Made by a program: the position numbers and the translations under genes. Positions 1 through 8,855 of a DNA stretch of 35,610 nucleotides are shown here, piece by piece; position 1 is the stretch's first letter, and each line of letters begins with the position of its first letter. This stretch comes from Actinomycetes bacterium. GTDB lineage: Bacteria; Actinomycetota; Actinomycetes; S36-B12. Below the pieces are notes generated by a model. It was not told the DNA's origin and ran no database searches. It was given only the letters and a program-made list of their open reading frames with translations. The DNA is taken from positions 1 to 35,610 of the forward strand of contig BJGE01000017.1 in assembly GCA_014190275.1 (NCBI GenBank), in the 5' to 3' direction.

Positions 1-89
1 CCCGCACCCGGGCGCACCCAACCAACACCAAGAACCAACCGATCACACGCAACCGAACTAACAGGGACCGCAATATTCGAATTTGGCAT
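1..89 (-). CDS. 5' end of an unidentified gene running off the left edge
   Basis: On the minus strand an ATG at 89 opens a frame that stays free of stops to the window edge (29 codons, beginning MPNSNIAVPVSS). A strong Shine-Dalgarno run (GAGGAGAG on the minus strand, about 94-101) sits at good spacing in front of it, which is the main reason to call it. The product cannot be recognised from so few residues. It would be transcribed divergently from glgP. The 219 bases between the two starts hold only a short GGGGG-CTA-CCCCC inverted repeat (187-199) that I cannot interpret, and no convincing promoter. Confidence 0.4.
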   Translation of the reverse strand, partial: MPNSNIAVPVSSVACDRLVLGVGWVRPGA

Positions 90-308
90 AGCACTCTCCT
101 CATTTGGGGATGCCGATTTGAGTTAGGCCATAAGAACACGGACCCGGGGTGAGCGCAAGAAAGGAATCGTTGTGGTTCAAGATTTAGGGGGCTACCCCCA
201 GCCTTTTCAAAAGTTTCGGCTTGGCGAACCCTGCACCGACAGCACCAGGTACGTCATTTCACGCAATTTTCACCCGTCATTCGCACGCCGGATGTTGTTG
301 GCAGGGTT

Positions 309-2969
309 ATGAATGCAAGCGCTGTCAGACCCACTACGTTTGGCGCCATGAGAGCCATTCGTCGATTTAGCGTCCGCGCGGTGCTGCCAAAATCGCTTGC
401 TCCCCTTGAGCCACTTGCCCACAATTTGCGCTGGTCGTGGAACGCGGCCACCCGTGACCTATTCTCCGCCATCGACGCCGAGTTGTGGAACTACTGCGGC
501 CAGGACCCGGTTCGGTTACTCGGCGAGGTCTCAGCCGAGCGATTGTCCGAGTTGGACGCAGACCAAGTTTATGTGGGCTGGGTGCGCGAGCGGGCCGATG
601 AGCTGGCGCACTACTTGACCGCGGACCGCTGGTTCCAGACCCTAGATGCGGGCGCGCCTTCGGGCATTGCCTACTTTTCCCCGGAGTACGGCATCACTGC
701 AGCGCTCCCGCAATATTCCGGGGGCCTAGGTATTTTGGCCGGTGATCACCTGAAGGCGGCAAGTGATCTTGGGGTGCCGCTCATTGCACTTGGCCTGTTC
801 TACCGAGCCGGGTACTTTCGGCAGTCACTGTCCATTGATGGTTGGCAGCAGGAGCAATACCCGGTTTGTGACCCCGACGGCAGCCCGGTTTCACTTTTGC
901 GGGAAGCAGATGGCACCTCGGCCAAAGTCAGCGTCGGCCTGCCCGGCGGTCGGGTTATCTGGGCACGGATCTGGATCGCGCAGGTGGGGCGGGTACCGCT
1001 GCTCATGCTGGACTCTGACGTAGAAGAAAACGGTCCGGACGAGCGCGAGGTTACCGACCGCCTTTACGGTGGTGGTGGTGAGCACCGTCTGCAGCAGGAA
1101 ATGCTGCTCGGTATCGGCGGTGTCCGGGCGCTTAGGGTTTACTGCCGCATCACCGGCCGGGTCGCGCCCGAGGTCTTTCACACCAATGAAGGCCATGCTG
1201 GATTCTTGGGCTTTGAGCGCATCCGCGAATTGCTGACAGCAGACTCGGGTCTGGGGTTTGATGAGGCACTTGAATTCGTGCGCGCGGGCACGGTGTTCAC
1301 GACACATACCCCGGTGCCCGCGGGTATCGACAGGTTCCCGCGGGATCTAGTTGCGCAGTATCTGGGCGGGGAGAACAAAGAGCCGGGCGTACCCGTTGAT
1401 CGCTTTTTGGCATTGGGAGCCGAGACATATTCCGGGGGCGACCCGAATGTTTTCAATATGGCAGTGATGGGGCTACGCCTCGGGCAGCGTGCCAACGGGG
1501 TGAGTTTGCTGCACGGTCGGGTGTCCCGCGAGATGTTTTCCGGTCTTTGGCCAGGATTTGATGTTGATGATGTTCCCATCACATCCATCACCAATGGCGT
1601 GCATGCACCTACCTGGGTGGCCGGTGAAATTCTTGAGCTAGCAGCCAACGCTGTGGGGCTCGACCAAGCCGATGAGGCCATCGCCTGGGAAGTGATTGCC
1701 CAAGCAAGTGATGAACACTTGTGGCACATTAAGCGGCGCCTGCGTGAGAAACTCATCGTGATGGCACGCGAAAGACTGCGAACATCTTGGCTGGGTCGTG
1801 GTGCCAGCGATCTGGAATTGAATTGGATTGATGGAGTGCTCGATCCAGATGTGCTGACCATTGGGTTCGCACGCCGAGTGCCATCCTATAAGCGCTTGAC
1901 GCTGATGCTTCGCGATCCCGATAAGTTGCGAACCTTGCTACTGGATGCGGACCACCCGATCCAACTGGTAATCGCGGGTAAGTCGCACCCAGCCGATGAC
2001 GGCGGGAAGAAATTGATTCAGCAGTTGGTGAAGTTCGCGGACGAATCCGACGTTCGTCACCGAATTGTCTTCTTGCCGGACTACGACATCAGCATGGCGA
2101 CTTTGCTGTACCCAGGGTGCGATGTCTGGCTGAACAACCCGATTAGGCCACTTGAGGCGAGTGGCACGTCCGGCATGAAAGCGGCTCTAAATGGCGCCCT
2201 GAATCTTTCGATTCTTGATGGGTGGTGGGACGAATGGTTCGACGGCCAGAACGGTTGGGCGATTCCCTCTGCAAAGGGAATTGACGATGCAAATCGTCGC
2301 GATGATATTGAAGCTGATGCACTTTATGACCTAATTGAGAAATCGGTTGCAGCGACTTTTTATGATCGTGATAACCACGGAATTCCGCGTACTTGGATTT
2401 CGATGGTGCGCCATACTCTGGGCACCCTGGGGCCAAAGGTGCTGGCCAGTCGCATGGTGCGCGAGTATGTCCGGCGTCTTTACACTCCGGCGGCGCTCTC
2501 GGCCCGGGCCATGCAGGTGGATGACTACGCCCTCGCTACCGATGTTTCGGCATGGAAGGCCCATGTCCGTGCCAGCTGGCCGCAGCTTCGAGTTGATCAC
2601 GTTGAGTCCCATGGGGTAGGAGACGCGGTGCTGCTCGGCACCCCAATCACGGTTCGTGCATTCGTGTCCTTGGCGGACCTAAGTACCGATGACGTTGTTG
2701 TTCAAGTCGTCTACGGCCGAGTTGACGCCGATGATCGGATCTTGCAGGCGGGACATGCGGCACTGACCCCGATTGAGCAATATGAGGGGAACCGCTGGCA
2801 GTATCAGATCACCATGACGCTGGATCAAAACGGTCCATTTGGATACACCGTGCGGATTTTGCCGGCCCATATTGGCTTGGCGTCTCCGCAGGAGCTCGGC
2901 CTGCAGGTGCTGGCTCAGGGTATTTCGGTCGGCCCTGATGCTCCCGAGAGTTTACCCTTAGGGAGTTAG
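309..2969 (+). CDS. glgP: Alpha-glucan (glycogen/maltodextrin) phosphorylase, GT35
   Basis: It releases glucose-1-phosphate from the non-reducing ends of alpha-1,4-glucan in the cytoplasm. The protein is collinear over its whole length with the mycobacterial GlgP type (Rv1328-like): an N-terminal DUF3417-type segment (RRFSVRAVLP, NLRWSWN), then the phosphorylase core with YSGGLGILAGDHLK, FHTNEGHAGF, RVPSYKRLTLM and GTSGMKAALNGALN. The lysine of GMK (about residue 624) is the pyridoxal-phosphate lysine. Family alignment favours the in-frame ATG at 348 (MRAIRRFSVRA), giving 873 residues; neither start has a good ribosome binding site. The stop overlaps the convergent glgX stop by four bases, so both genes end without a visible terminator and probably act on the same glucan. 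Confidence 0.95.
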   Translation: MNASAVRPTTFGAMRAIRRFSVRAVLPKSLAPLEPLAHNLRWSWNAATRDLFSAIDAELWNYCGQDPVRLLGEVSAERLSELDADQVYVGWVRERADELAHYLTADRWFQTLDAGAPSGIAYFSPEYGITAALPQYSGGLGILAGDHLKAASDLGVPLIALGLFYRAGYFRQSLSIDGWQQEQYPVCDPDGSPVSLLREADGTSAKVSVGLPGGRVIWARIWIAQVGRVPLLMLDSDVEENGPDEREVTDRLYGGGGEHRLQQEMLLGIGGVRALRVYCRITGRVAPEVFHTNEGHAGFLGFERIRELLTADSGLGFDEALEFVRAGTVFTTHTPVPAGIDRFPRDLVAQYLGGENKEPGVPVDRFLALGAETYSGGDPNVFNMAVMGLRLGQRANGVSLLHGRVSREMFSGLWPGFDVDDVPITSITNGVHAPTWVAGEILELAANAVGLDQADEAIAWEVIAQASDEHLWHIKRRLREKLIVMARERLRTSWLGRGASDLELNWIDGVLDPDVLTIGFARRVPSYKRLTLMLRDPDKLRTLLLDADHPIQLVIAGKSHPADDGGKKLIQQLVKFADESDVRHRIVFLPDYDISMATLLYPGCDVWLNNPIRPLEASGTSGMKAALNGALNLSILDGWWDEWFDGQNGWAIPSAKGIDDANRRDDIEADALYDLIEKSVAATFYDRDNHGIPRTWISMVRHTLGTLGPKVLASRMVREYVRRLYTPAALSARAMQVDDYALATDVSAWKAHVRASWPQLRVDHVESHGVGDAVLLGTPITVRAFVSLADLSTDDVVVQVVYGRVDADDRILQAGHAALTPIEQYEGNRWQYQITMTLDQNGPFGYTVRILPAHIGLASPQELGLQVLAQGISVGPDAPESLPLGS

Positions 2970-5035
2970 CCCACCACCTCGAAGACCAGCACGGTGTGCG
3001 CCGCCAGTGGAATTTCGCGGCCCGCTGATTCTGGATCGGTTGATTTCGCGGCGCCCACTTCGGTATCGATCACCAGTTGATACATCGTTCCGTAGGGAGC
3101 GCCGGGCAGGATAAAAGACGTACCCTCGCTGCCGGCGTGCATCAGTATCAAGAATGAGCTGCCACCGTCAACCCCAGCGATGAACATTCCTAGGGTTCGA
3201 GCGGTGGCCGAGTTCCATTCCTCGACAGTTAACTCATTGCCGGTCGGTGAAATCCAGGCCAAATCCTTGGGACCACCCTCGTGGATGGGGCGCCCATCAA
3301 AGAAGTAGCGCTGACGGAAAGCCGGATGGTCGTGCCGCAGGCGAACTAAAGACTTGGTAAAAGCGTGTAAGTCCTGCTGCCATGGCCGCCACTCCCAGTC
3401 GAGCCAGGAAATCTCGTTGTCCTGGCAGTAGGCGTTGTTATTGCCGATCTGCGTACGGCCGAACTCATCACCGGCAGTCAACATCGGCACGCCGGTCGAC
3501 AGGAGCAAGGTTGCCATCAGGTTTCGTATCTGACGCCGCCGAAGTTCGTTGATTGTTTCGTCTTCGCACTCACCTTCGACACCTAAGTTCATCGACCGAT
3601 TGTCATCGGTGCCATCTCGGTTCCCTTCGAGATTTGCTTCATTGTGTTTGTGGTCGTAGGAGACTAAATCGCGCATAGTGAAGCCGTCATGAGCGGTAAC
3701 GAAATTTATCGAGGCAAATGGGCGACGCCCCTCACTCGCGTATAGATCAGCCGACCCGGTTAGGCGCCATCCGAGCTCACCGATGCCCGCTGCGCCGCGC
3801 CAATAATCGCGTATGCAATCACGGTACTTGCCATTCCATTCGGTCCAAAGCGGCGGGAACTCACCTACTTGATAGCCACCCGGTCCAACATCCCATGGCT
3901 CGGCGATTAGCTTGACGCGCCTAAGCACCGGATCCTGCTGAATGGTTGTCATGAAGTTGCCGAGCATGTCGACGTCGTGAAATGACCGAGCGAGGGCGGA
4001 AGCCAGATCAAAGCGAAAGCCATCAACATGCATTTCAGTTACCCAGTAGCGGAGTGAGTCCATAACCAGCTGCAGCACGTGTGGGTGCGAGACGTCAAAA
4101 GTATTGCCGGTTCCGGTGTAGTCGGTATACCGTCTGCCCTGCTCCCTTAGACGGTAGTAGTCGTCATTGCCGATACCGCGAAACGCGAGAGTTGGACCAA
4201 GTTCATTGCCTTCGGCCGTGTGGTTGTAAACGACATCAAGAATCACCTCTAGGCCGGCACCGTGCAGGGTCTTGACCATCTCCTTGAATTCGTGCACTTG
4301 CTCACCTCGGGACCCCGATGACGAATAGCGGGCGTGCGGGGCAAAGAAACCGATTGAGTTGTATCCCCAGTAGTTAGTGAGGCCAAGGGCCAAGAGATGG
4401 GTTTCGTCGACGAAGTGCTGGGTCGGCATCAACTCGATGGCGGTGATTCCAAGATCTAAGAGGTAATCCATGATCGCGGGGTGGGCGAGCCCGGCGTAGG
4501 TACCGCGTTGTTGCTTGGGCACATATTGGTTGCGCATGGTCAAGCCCCGAACGTGCGCCTCGTAGATGAGGGTGTCGCCCCAGGGAATATTCGGATGCCG
4601 GTCGTTGCCCCAATCGAACCAGTTGTCGGTAACCACGCTCCGCGGTACGAAGGGGGCTGAATCGCTGGTGCTCATAATGAGGTCATCGTGATCGACATGA
4701 CCGAAGACCGCCGGGTTCAATTTGAAGTCACCGTCAATCGCGCGTGCATACGGATCAAGGAGCAACTTATTTGGGTTCCAGCGCTGCCCAATGCGCGGCT
4801 GCCAGGGGCCCTCGACGCGAAACCCGTAGCGGGTGCCAACCGGCAGGTCCAGCGCGTGGGCGTGGAAAATATTGAAGACCTTGTGGGTCAAGGGGATGCG
4901 ATATTCAGCTGCGCCATCAGGAAAAACGCATAGGTCCACGGCCGAAGCGGATTGCGCCCAGAGCGCGACATTTGCACCACCATGCCCATCGGGGTGCACG
5001 CCAAGGGGATCCCAACCGGTGCTCACCGGGCTCAC
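2966..5035 (-). CDS. glgX: Glycogen debranching enzyme GlgX (GH13)
   Basis: It hydrolyses the alpha-1,6 branch stubs left by phosphorylase. At 689 residues it has the usual isoamylase-type length. An N-terminal CBM48-like domain (WDPLGVHPDG...VALWAQ, GTRYGFRVEGPW) precedes the GH13 barrel. Visible catalytic motifs are DVVYNHTAEG, GFRFDLASAL (nucleophile D343), LIAEPWDVGPGGY (acid/base E379) and FVTAHDGFT (D450, transition-state stabiliser), followed by the GlgX-typical NEANLEGNRDG. The start is a GTG at 5035; an in-frame GTG at 5026 is possible. The gene is divergent from echA across a 49-base gap with a perfect palindrome and convergent with glgP, forming a glucan breakdown pair. All expected active-site residues are present. 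Confidence 0.95.
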   Translation of the reverse strand: MSPVSTGWDPLGVHPDGHGGANVALWAQSASAVDLCVFPDGAAEYRIPLTHKVFNIFHAHALDLPVGTRYGFRVEGPWQPRIGQRWNPNKLLLDPYARAIDGDFKLNPAVFGHVDHDDLIMSTSDSAPFVPRSVVTDNWFDWGNDRHPNIPWGDTLIYEAHVRGLTMRNQYVPKQQRGTYAGLAHPAIMDYLLDLGITAIELMPTQHFVDETHLLALGLTNYWGYNSIGFFAPHARYSSSGSRGEQVHEFKEMVKTLHGAGLEVILDVVYNHTAEGNELGPTLAFRGIGNDDYYRLREQGRRYTDYTGTGNTFDVSHPHVLQLVMDSLRYWVTEMHVDGFRFDLASALARSFHDVDMLGNFMTTIQQDPVLRRVKLIAEPWDVGPGGYQVGEFPPLWTEWNGKYRDCIRDYWRGAAGIGELGWRLTGSADLYASEGRRPFASINFVTAHDGFTMRDLVSYDHKHNEANLEGNRDGTDDNRSMNLGVEGECEDETINELRRRQIRNLMATLLLSTGVPMLTAGDEFGRTQIGNNNAYCQDNEISWLDWEWRPWQQDLHAFTKSLVRLRHDHPAFRQRYFFDGRPIHEGGPKDLAWISPTGNELTVEEWNSATARTLGMFIAGVDGGSSFLILMHAGSEGTSFILPGAPYGTMYQLVIDTEVGAAKSTDPESAGREIPLAAHTVLVFEVVG

Positions 5036-5058
5036 GCTACAGGCCGCGCCGGATCAAG

Positions 5059-5072
5059 ACTGACCGGTCAGT
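5059..5072. promoter_or_regulatory. Perfect 14-base palindrome in the glgX/echA divergent promoter region
   Basis: ACTGACCGGTCAGT is fully self-complementary (7-base arms, no spacer). It lies midway between the divergent starts of glgX (5035) and echA (5085). Size and symmetry resemble operators of TetR-family repressors, which often control acyl-CoA genes in actinobacteria. No regulator gene is adjacent. The regulatory role is inferred from position and symmetry only. Confidence 0.5.
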
Positions 5073-5084
5073 AGGCTCAGGAGC

Positions 5085-5864
5085 ATGGGAGAATTCGTAT
5101 CTTTGGAGCTAGCCGGCAAGGTAGCAACAATTGTGTTGGCGCGCCCCCCGATGAACGCCCTTTCGCGCCAAGTGCAAGAGGAGTTACGCGCAGCGGCTGA
5201 TGAGGTGAGCGCGCGGCGCGATATCGGTGCGGTGGTTGTCTACGGTGGCCCGAAAGTTTTCGCGGCCGGGGCCGACATCAAGGAAATGGTCGAAATGGAC
5301 TACCAGGAGATGGCCCTGCAGTCGCGTGCACTTCAGTCCGCATTCACCGCGATCGCCAATATCCCGGTACCAACCATCGCCGCAGTAACCGGTTATGCCC
5401 TAGGTGGTGGCTGCGAGTTGGCGCTTTGCTGTGACCTGCGCGTAGCCGGAGACAATGCGAAGTTGGGTCAACCCGAAGTATTGTTGGGGATCATCCCCGG
5501 TGCCGGCGGCACCCAGCGTCTCGCACGCTTGATTGGGCCGTCACGGGCAAAGGATTTGATTTTTAGTGGTCGTTTCGTGGGGGCTGACGAAGCAATGCGC
5601 ATCGGCCTCGTCGACAAAGTGGTCGCACCCGATGATGTCTATACCGAGGCACTCACCTGGGCTGAGCAATTCGCCGCCGGTTCGAGTACCGCGTTGCGTG
5701 CGGCCAAGCGCGCCATCAACTTCGGGCTCGAAGTAGATCTCAACACGGGCCTTGAAATCGAGCGTGGCGAGTTCACCGGCCTGTTCGCCACCGATGACCG
5801 CATTATCGGCATGACATCTTTCATGGAGAACGGTCCGGGCAAGGCCAAGTTCACCGGTCGATGA
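5085..5864 (+). CDS. Enoyl-CoA hydratase/isomerase family protein
   Basis: This 259-residue crotonase-fold protein probably hydrates 2-enoyl-CoA in fatty-acid or branched-chain acyl-CoA breakdown. The CoA-binding and oxyanion segments are clear (AAGADIKEM, GYALGGGCELALCCDLRVA). Both catalytic glutamates expected of true hydratases are present: in GGGCELAL and in GQPEVLLGIIPGAGGTQRL. The ATG at 5085 matches the usual family N-terminus (EFVSLEL...PPMNALS), although AGGAG ends only one base before it. Its last bases overlap the next gene as ATGA, so it heads an apparent operon with the methyltransferase, glycosyltransferase and acyltransferase. The physiological substrate cannot be read from sequence. 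Confidence 0.9.
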   Translation: MGEFVSLELAGKVATIVLARPPMNALSRQVQEELRAAADEVSARRDIGAVVVYGGPKVFAAGADIKEMVEMDYQEMALQSRALQSAFTAIANIPVPTIAAVTGYALGGGCELALCCDLRVAGDNAKLGQPEVLLGIIPGAGGTQRLARLIGPSRAKDLIFSGRFVGADEAMRIGLVDKVVAPDDVYTEALTWAEQFAAGSSTALRAAKRAINFGLEVDLNTGLEIERGEFTGLFATDDRIIGMTSFMENGPGKAKFTGR

Positions 5865-6805
5865 CCATGCCGAACGACCCGGATTCGGACCCAATCACGC
5901 GGGCGCTAAGTGACCCAAAGCTCGCCAACGTGTTGTATCACGATTGGGAGGCAGCAACCTATGACGCGAAATGGAATATCTCCTACGACCAACGTTGCAT
6001 TGACTACGCGACCGACAGATTCGAACATGTAGCCGGGGCCGTCGATGCTCCCTACGACCGGGCCCTTGAGCTCGGCAGCGGCACCGGATTCTTCCTGCTC
6101 AATCTCATGCAAGCCAAGGTGGCAACCACCGGCGTACTGACGGATATTTCACCGGGGATGGTCACTGTCGCGGTGCGGGGTGGCCGTGAGCTGGGCCTTA
6201 ACGTCACTGGTCAAGTCGCCGATGCGGAACAACTGCCATTTTCGGACGAGTCATTTGATCTGGTCGTCGGCCACGCGGTTCTACATCACCTACCAGATGT
6301 TGAGTTGGCGATGCGCGAGGTGCTGCGCGTACTCAAGCCTGGCGGTCGTTTCGTTTTCTGCGGCGAGCCAACGAGGTACGGTGACTACGTCGCGCGCAGA
6401 TTGTCTCGGTTGACTTGGTGGGCGGCTGCACGGGCTACGCGCTTGCCCAAGTTACGCGATCGCTGGGCCCGGCCGCCCGATGAATTAGCGAAGTCTTCAG
6501 CCGAAGCTCGGCTAGAAGCCGTAGTTGACCTGCATACCTTTGACCCGGACCAGTTGGCCCGCCTGTGTTTGCGCGCAGGGGCGGTGGATGTTAAAACCGT
6601 GACCGAGGAGCTCACCGCATCGTGGTTCGGTTGGCCGGTGCGAACCTTTGAAGCAGCCGTCAAGCCGGGTGCGCTGGGCTGGAATTGGGCGCGGTTCGCC
6701 TATCGAGGGTGGCTGGGACTTTCATGGCTTGATCAGCAAGTCCTTGAACGGGTCGTCCCCGATGAACTGTTCTACAACGTATGCGTGACCGGCACCCGTC
6801 CATAA
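5861..6805 (+). CDS. Class I SAM-dependent methyltransferase
   Basis: This 314-residue protein has a Rossmann methyltransferase domain at about residues 60-180: motif I ALELGSGTGFFLLNL (SAM binding), an acidic residue after strand 2 (LTDISPGM), motif DAEQLPFSDESFDLVVGHAVLHHL, and the post-motif VLKPGGRFVF. A C-terminal helical region (about 190-314, rich in Trp and Arg) is not recognisable and probably shapes the substrate site. The start overlaps the echA stop (ATGA), implying translational coupling; an ATG at 5867 is also possible. The substrate is unknown. Its placement directly upstream of a glucan glycosyltransferase makes a lipid or sugar methylation role conceivable, but this is inference. 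Confidence 0.85.
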   Translation: MTMPNDPDSDPITRALSDPKLANVLYHDWEAATYDAKWNISYDQRCIDYATDRFEHVAGAVDAPYDRALELGSGTGFFLLNLMQAKVATTGVLTDISPGMVTVAVRGGRELGLNVTGQVADAEQLPFSDESFDLVVGHAVLHHLPDVELAMREVLRVLKPGGRFVFCGEPTRYGDYVARRLSRLTWWAAARATRLPKLRDRWARPPDELAKSSAEARLEAVVDLHTFDPDQLARLCLRAGAVDVKTVTEELTASWFGWPVRTFEAAVKPGALGWNWARFAYRGWLGLSWLDQQVLERVVPDELFYNVCVTGTRP

Positions 6806-6850
6806 GCCTTGGCAGATCTAATCGACTGGTTAGGGCCGTATGCTGCGGGG

Positions 6851-8122
6851 GTGCGAATCCTTCACCTCTCGTGGGAGTACCCACCGGTGGTGTACGGCGG
6901 CTTGGGGCGACACGTGCACGCAATTTCGCAAACCCAAGCTGCACTCGGCCACGATGTAACAGTAATCACGCAGGCAATCGATGGCGCGAGCCCTGATGAA
7001 GTCGTAAACGGGGTCCGGGTGCTGCGGGTCTACCCGGATGCACCGTATGTGCCCCTCGATGAAGAGCACTTGCTGTCCTGGGTGGCTGGCTTTAACAGCG
7101 CGGTGGCGCGCGCAGGGATCCGGTTGATGCGCAACTGGATACCACAGGTAGTGCATGGGCACGACTGGTTGGTGGCGCATGCTGCCGCCGTCATCAAGGT
7201 GGCGTCCCGAATCCCATATGTAACGACAATGCATGCGACCGAGGCTGGTCGGCACCAAGGTTGGCTACCGGGGGAGTTATCGCGGAGTATCCACAGCATC
7301 GAATGGTGGTCGATCTACGAAGCCCGCCGGGTAATTGCCTGCAGCGAGCATATGCGGTGGGAGGTGGGGCAACTCTTCAACCCGCCGGTGGATAAGACAG
7401 TGGTGATTGCAAATGGGATCGACCCTGATCGTTGGCGGGTGACTGCCAAACAGCGACAGCTCGCGCGAACGCAGTACCCGACACCTTTGGTGGTTTTCAC
7501 CGGGCGCTTGGAGTGGGAAAAGGGCGTTCATACCCTGATTGACGCGTTGCCACGTCTGCGTCGGCAGGTACCCGGGGTGCACTTGGTGATCGCGGGGCGG
7601 GGGAGTGCCGATGCCCAATTACAGCAACAGGTTAAGGCAAAGCGCCTTGGCAAGAGAGTGAGTTTTTCCGGTTGGCTACCCGAGGAGCAATTGCACGCGT
7701 TGGTAGCGGCGGCTGATGCGGTCGTGGTGCCGTCTTTATATGAGCCCTTTGGCATAGTCGCGCTTGAAGCCGCATCGGTTGGCGCGCCGCTGGTGGTGGC
7801 ACGTACCGGTGGGTTAGCCGAGTTGGTCGAAGAAGGCGTCACCGGGCGCACCTTCGTGCCAGGAAATGTGGTTGGACTGGCTGACGCCCTGGCTCAGGTA
7901 CTACTTGACCCGCAGTTGGCGACCACCCTCGCTCGGGCGGCGCGGAACAAAGTCAAAAGTGACTTCGGCTGGCCCGCAATAGCCGCTCAAACGGTGGAGG
8001 TGTACCGGGAGGCGATCGCTGAAGAGCGCCGACTGCCAGTAATCTTTGCCGCCAAGTTACCGGGGCCAGAAAACATACCGGAACCGGCGCCCGGGAACCT
8101 GCTGACCGGAGCACTTTCTTAG
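6851..8122 (+). CDS. GT4-family alpha-glucan glycosyltransferase, Rv3032-like
   Basis: It is a retaining, GT-B fold glycosyltransferase. It resembles mycobacterial Rv3032, which elongates the alpha-1,4-glucan of MGLP and contributes to glycogen or capsular glucan. Visible motifs are the N-terminal RILHLSWEYPPVVYGGLGRHV, HGHDWLVAH, the ATEAGRHQGW segment typical of this subgroup, FTGRLEWEKGVHTLIDALP, and the C-terminal donor-binding EPFGIVALEAA with the conserved glutamate at about residue 298. The GTG at 6851 is chosen because the family begins exactly at MRIL; a TTG at 6809 would add 14 unconserved residues. Length is 423 residues. The gene lies in the echA operon and is followed after 16 bases by the acyltransferase. 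The donor (ADP- or UDP-glucose) is not determined. Confidence 0.88.
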   Translation: MRILHLSWEYPPVVYGGLGRHVHAISQTQAALGHDVTVITQAIDGASPDEVVNGVRVLRVYPDAPYVPLDEEHLLSWVAGFNSAVARAGIRLMRNWIPQVVHGHDWLVAHAAAVIKVASRIPYVTTMHATEAGRHQGWLPGELSRSIHSIEWWSIYEARRVIACSEHMRWEVGQLFNPPVDKTVVIANGIDPDRWRVTAKQRQLARTQYPTPLVVFTGRLEWEKGVHTLIDALPRLRRQVPGVHLVIAGRGSADAQLQQQVKAKRLGKRVSFSGWLPEEQLHALVAAADAVVVPSLYEPFGIVALEAASVGAPLVVARTGGLAELVEEGVTGRTFVPGNVVGLADALAQVLLDPQLATTLARAARNKVKSDFGWPAIAAQTVEVYREAIAEERRLPVIFAAKLPGPENIPEPAPGNLLTGALS

Positions 8123-8138
8123 CGGCTCGGTAGTCTTC

Positions 8139-8855
8139 GTGGTCGTGAGCCCCCGAGATCCGCGACAGGCGCGCTTCTTGACGCTGGCCTCTGCGCGCTG
8201 GGTGATCCGAAATCGGGCATGGTCACCTTGGTATTTAATCCGGTACTGGCGGTTCTTCATTTTCAAGATTCGCAGCCCACACATCATCACCACCGGATTC
8301 GTGTTCCTCGGCAGGCATGTTGAGGTTGATGCGCGCAAAGGGTACGGGCGCATGATCTTGGGCCGCTGGGTCCATCTTGGCGACGATAATCGGGTGCGGT
8401 GCCATGAGGGCAATTTGGTAATTGGCGATAAGTGCGTTTTTGGTCGCGATAACACCGTCAATGCCTACCTCGATATCGAAATAGGCGCTGGATCGATTAT
8501 TTCCGATTGGGTTTATATTTGTGACTTCGACCATGTTACCGAAGACATCTATCAGCCGATCAAAGATCAAGGCATTGTGAAATCACCGGTTCGAATCGGC
8601 CCTGATGTTTGGGTAGGTACGAAGGTGACCGTATTGCGAGGTACGACAATCGGTCACGGCAGCGTGCTCGGTGCACATAGTCTGGTGCGCGGTGAGGTGC
8701 CACCGTTCTCAGTAATGGGTGGCGTTCCTGCTCGCATCATTAAAAATCGACGCGAGATCTACGCGCAGCAGGAGTTGCGGCGCGCCGCTTTGAAGGACAT
8801 TGCCCGCAAGACTGCGCGCGCGGTGGAATACATGGCGCCTCAGTCCAAGAATTGA
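8139..8855 (+). CDS. Left-handed beta-helix (hexapeptide) acyltransferase, Rv3034c-like
   Basis: This 238-residue protein carries hexapeptide repeats from about residue 65 to 190 (VHLGDDNRV, LVIGDKCVFGRDN, IEIGAGSIISDWVYI, VRIGPDVWVGTKVTVLRGTTIGHGSVLGAHS). It ends the fold with FSVMGGVPARIIKNR, typical of maltose/galactoside O-acetyltransferase relatives. The catalytic histidine is probably in the CDFDHVTED region. The N-terminal 60 residues are basic and aromatic and may dock on a polysaccharide or membrane. Acetylation or acylation of the neighbouring glucan is inferred from synteny with Rv3034c in the mycobacterial MGLP region. Start is GTG 8139 or GTG 8145. The 3' end overlaps the convergent GH57 gene by 16 bases. 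Confidence 0.82.
   Translation: MVVSPRDPRQARFLTLASARWVIRNRAWSPWYLIRYWRFFIFKIRSPHIITTGFVFLGRHVEVDARKGYGRMILGRWVHLGDDNRVRCHEGNLVIGDKCVFGRDNTVNAYLDIEIGAGSIISDWVYICDFDHVTEDIYQPIKDQGIVKSPVRIGPDVWVGTKVTVLRGTTIGHGSVLGAHSLVRGEVPPFSVMGGVPARIIKNRREIYAQQELRRAALKDIARKTARAVEYMAPQSKN

Noticed and set aside
187-199. GGGGG-CTA-CCCCC as a terminator
   Set aside because: Five base pairs with no U-run and no gene clearly ending there.
1178-1861. Long minus-strand open frame inside glgP
   Set aside because: It lies wholly opposite well-conserved glgP coding sequence, has Ser/Arg/Pro-rich shadow composition and no recognisable motif.
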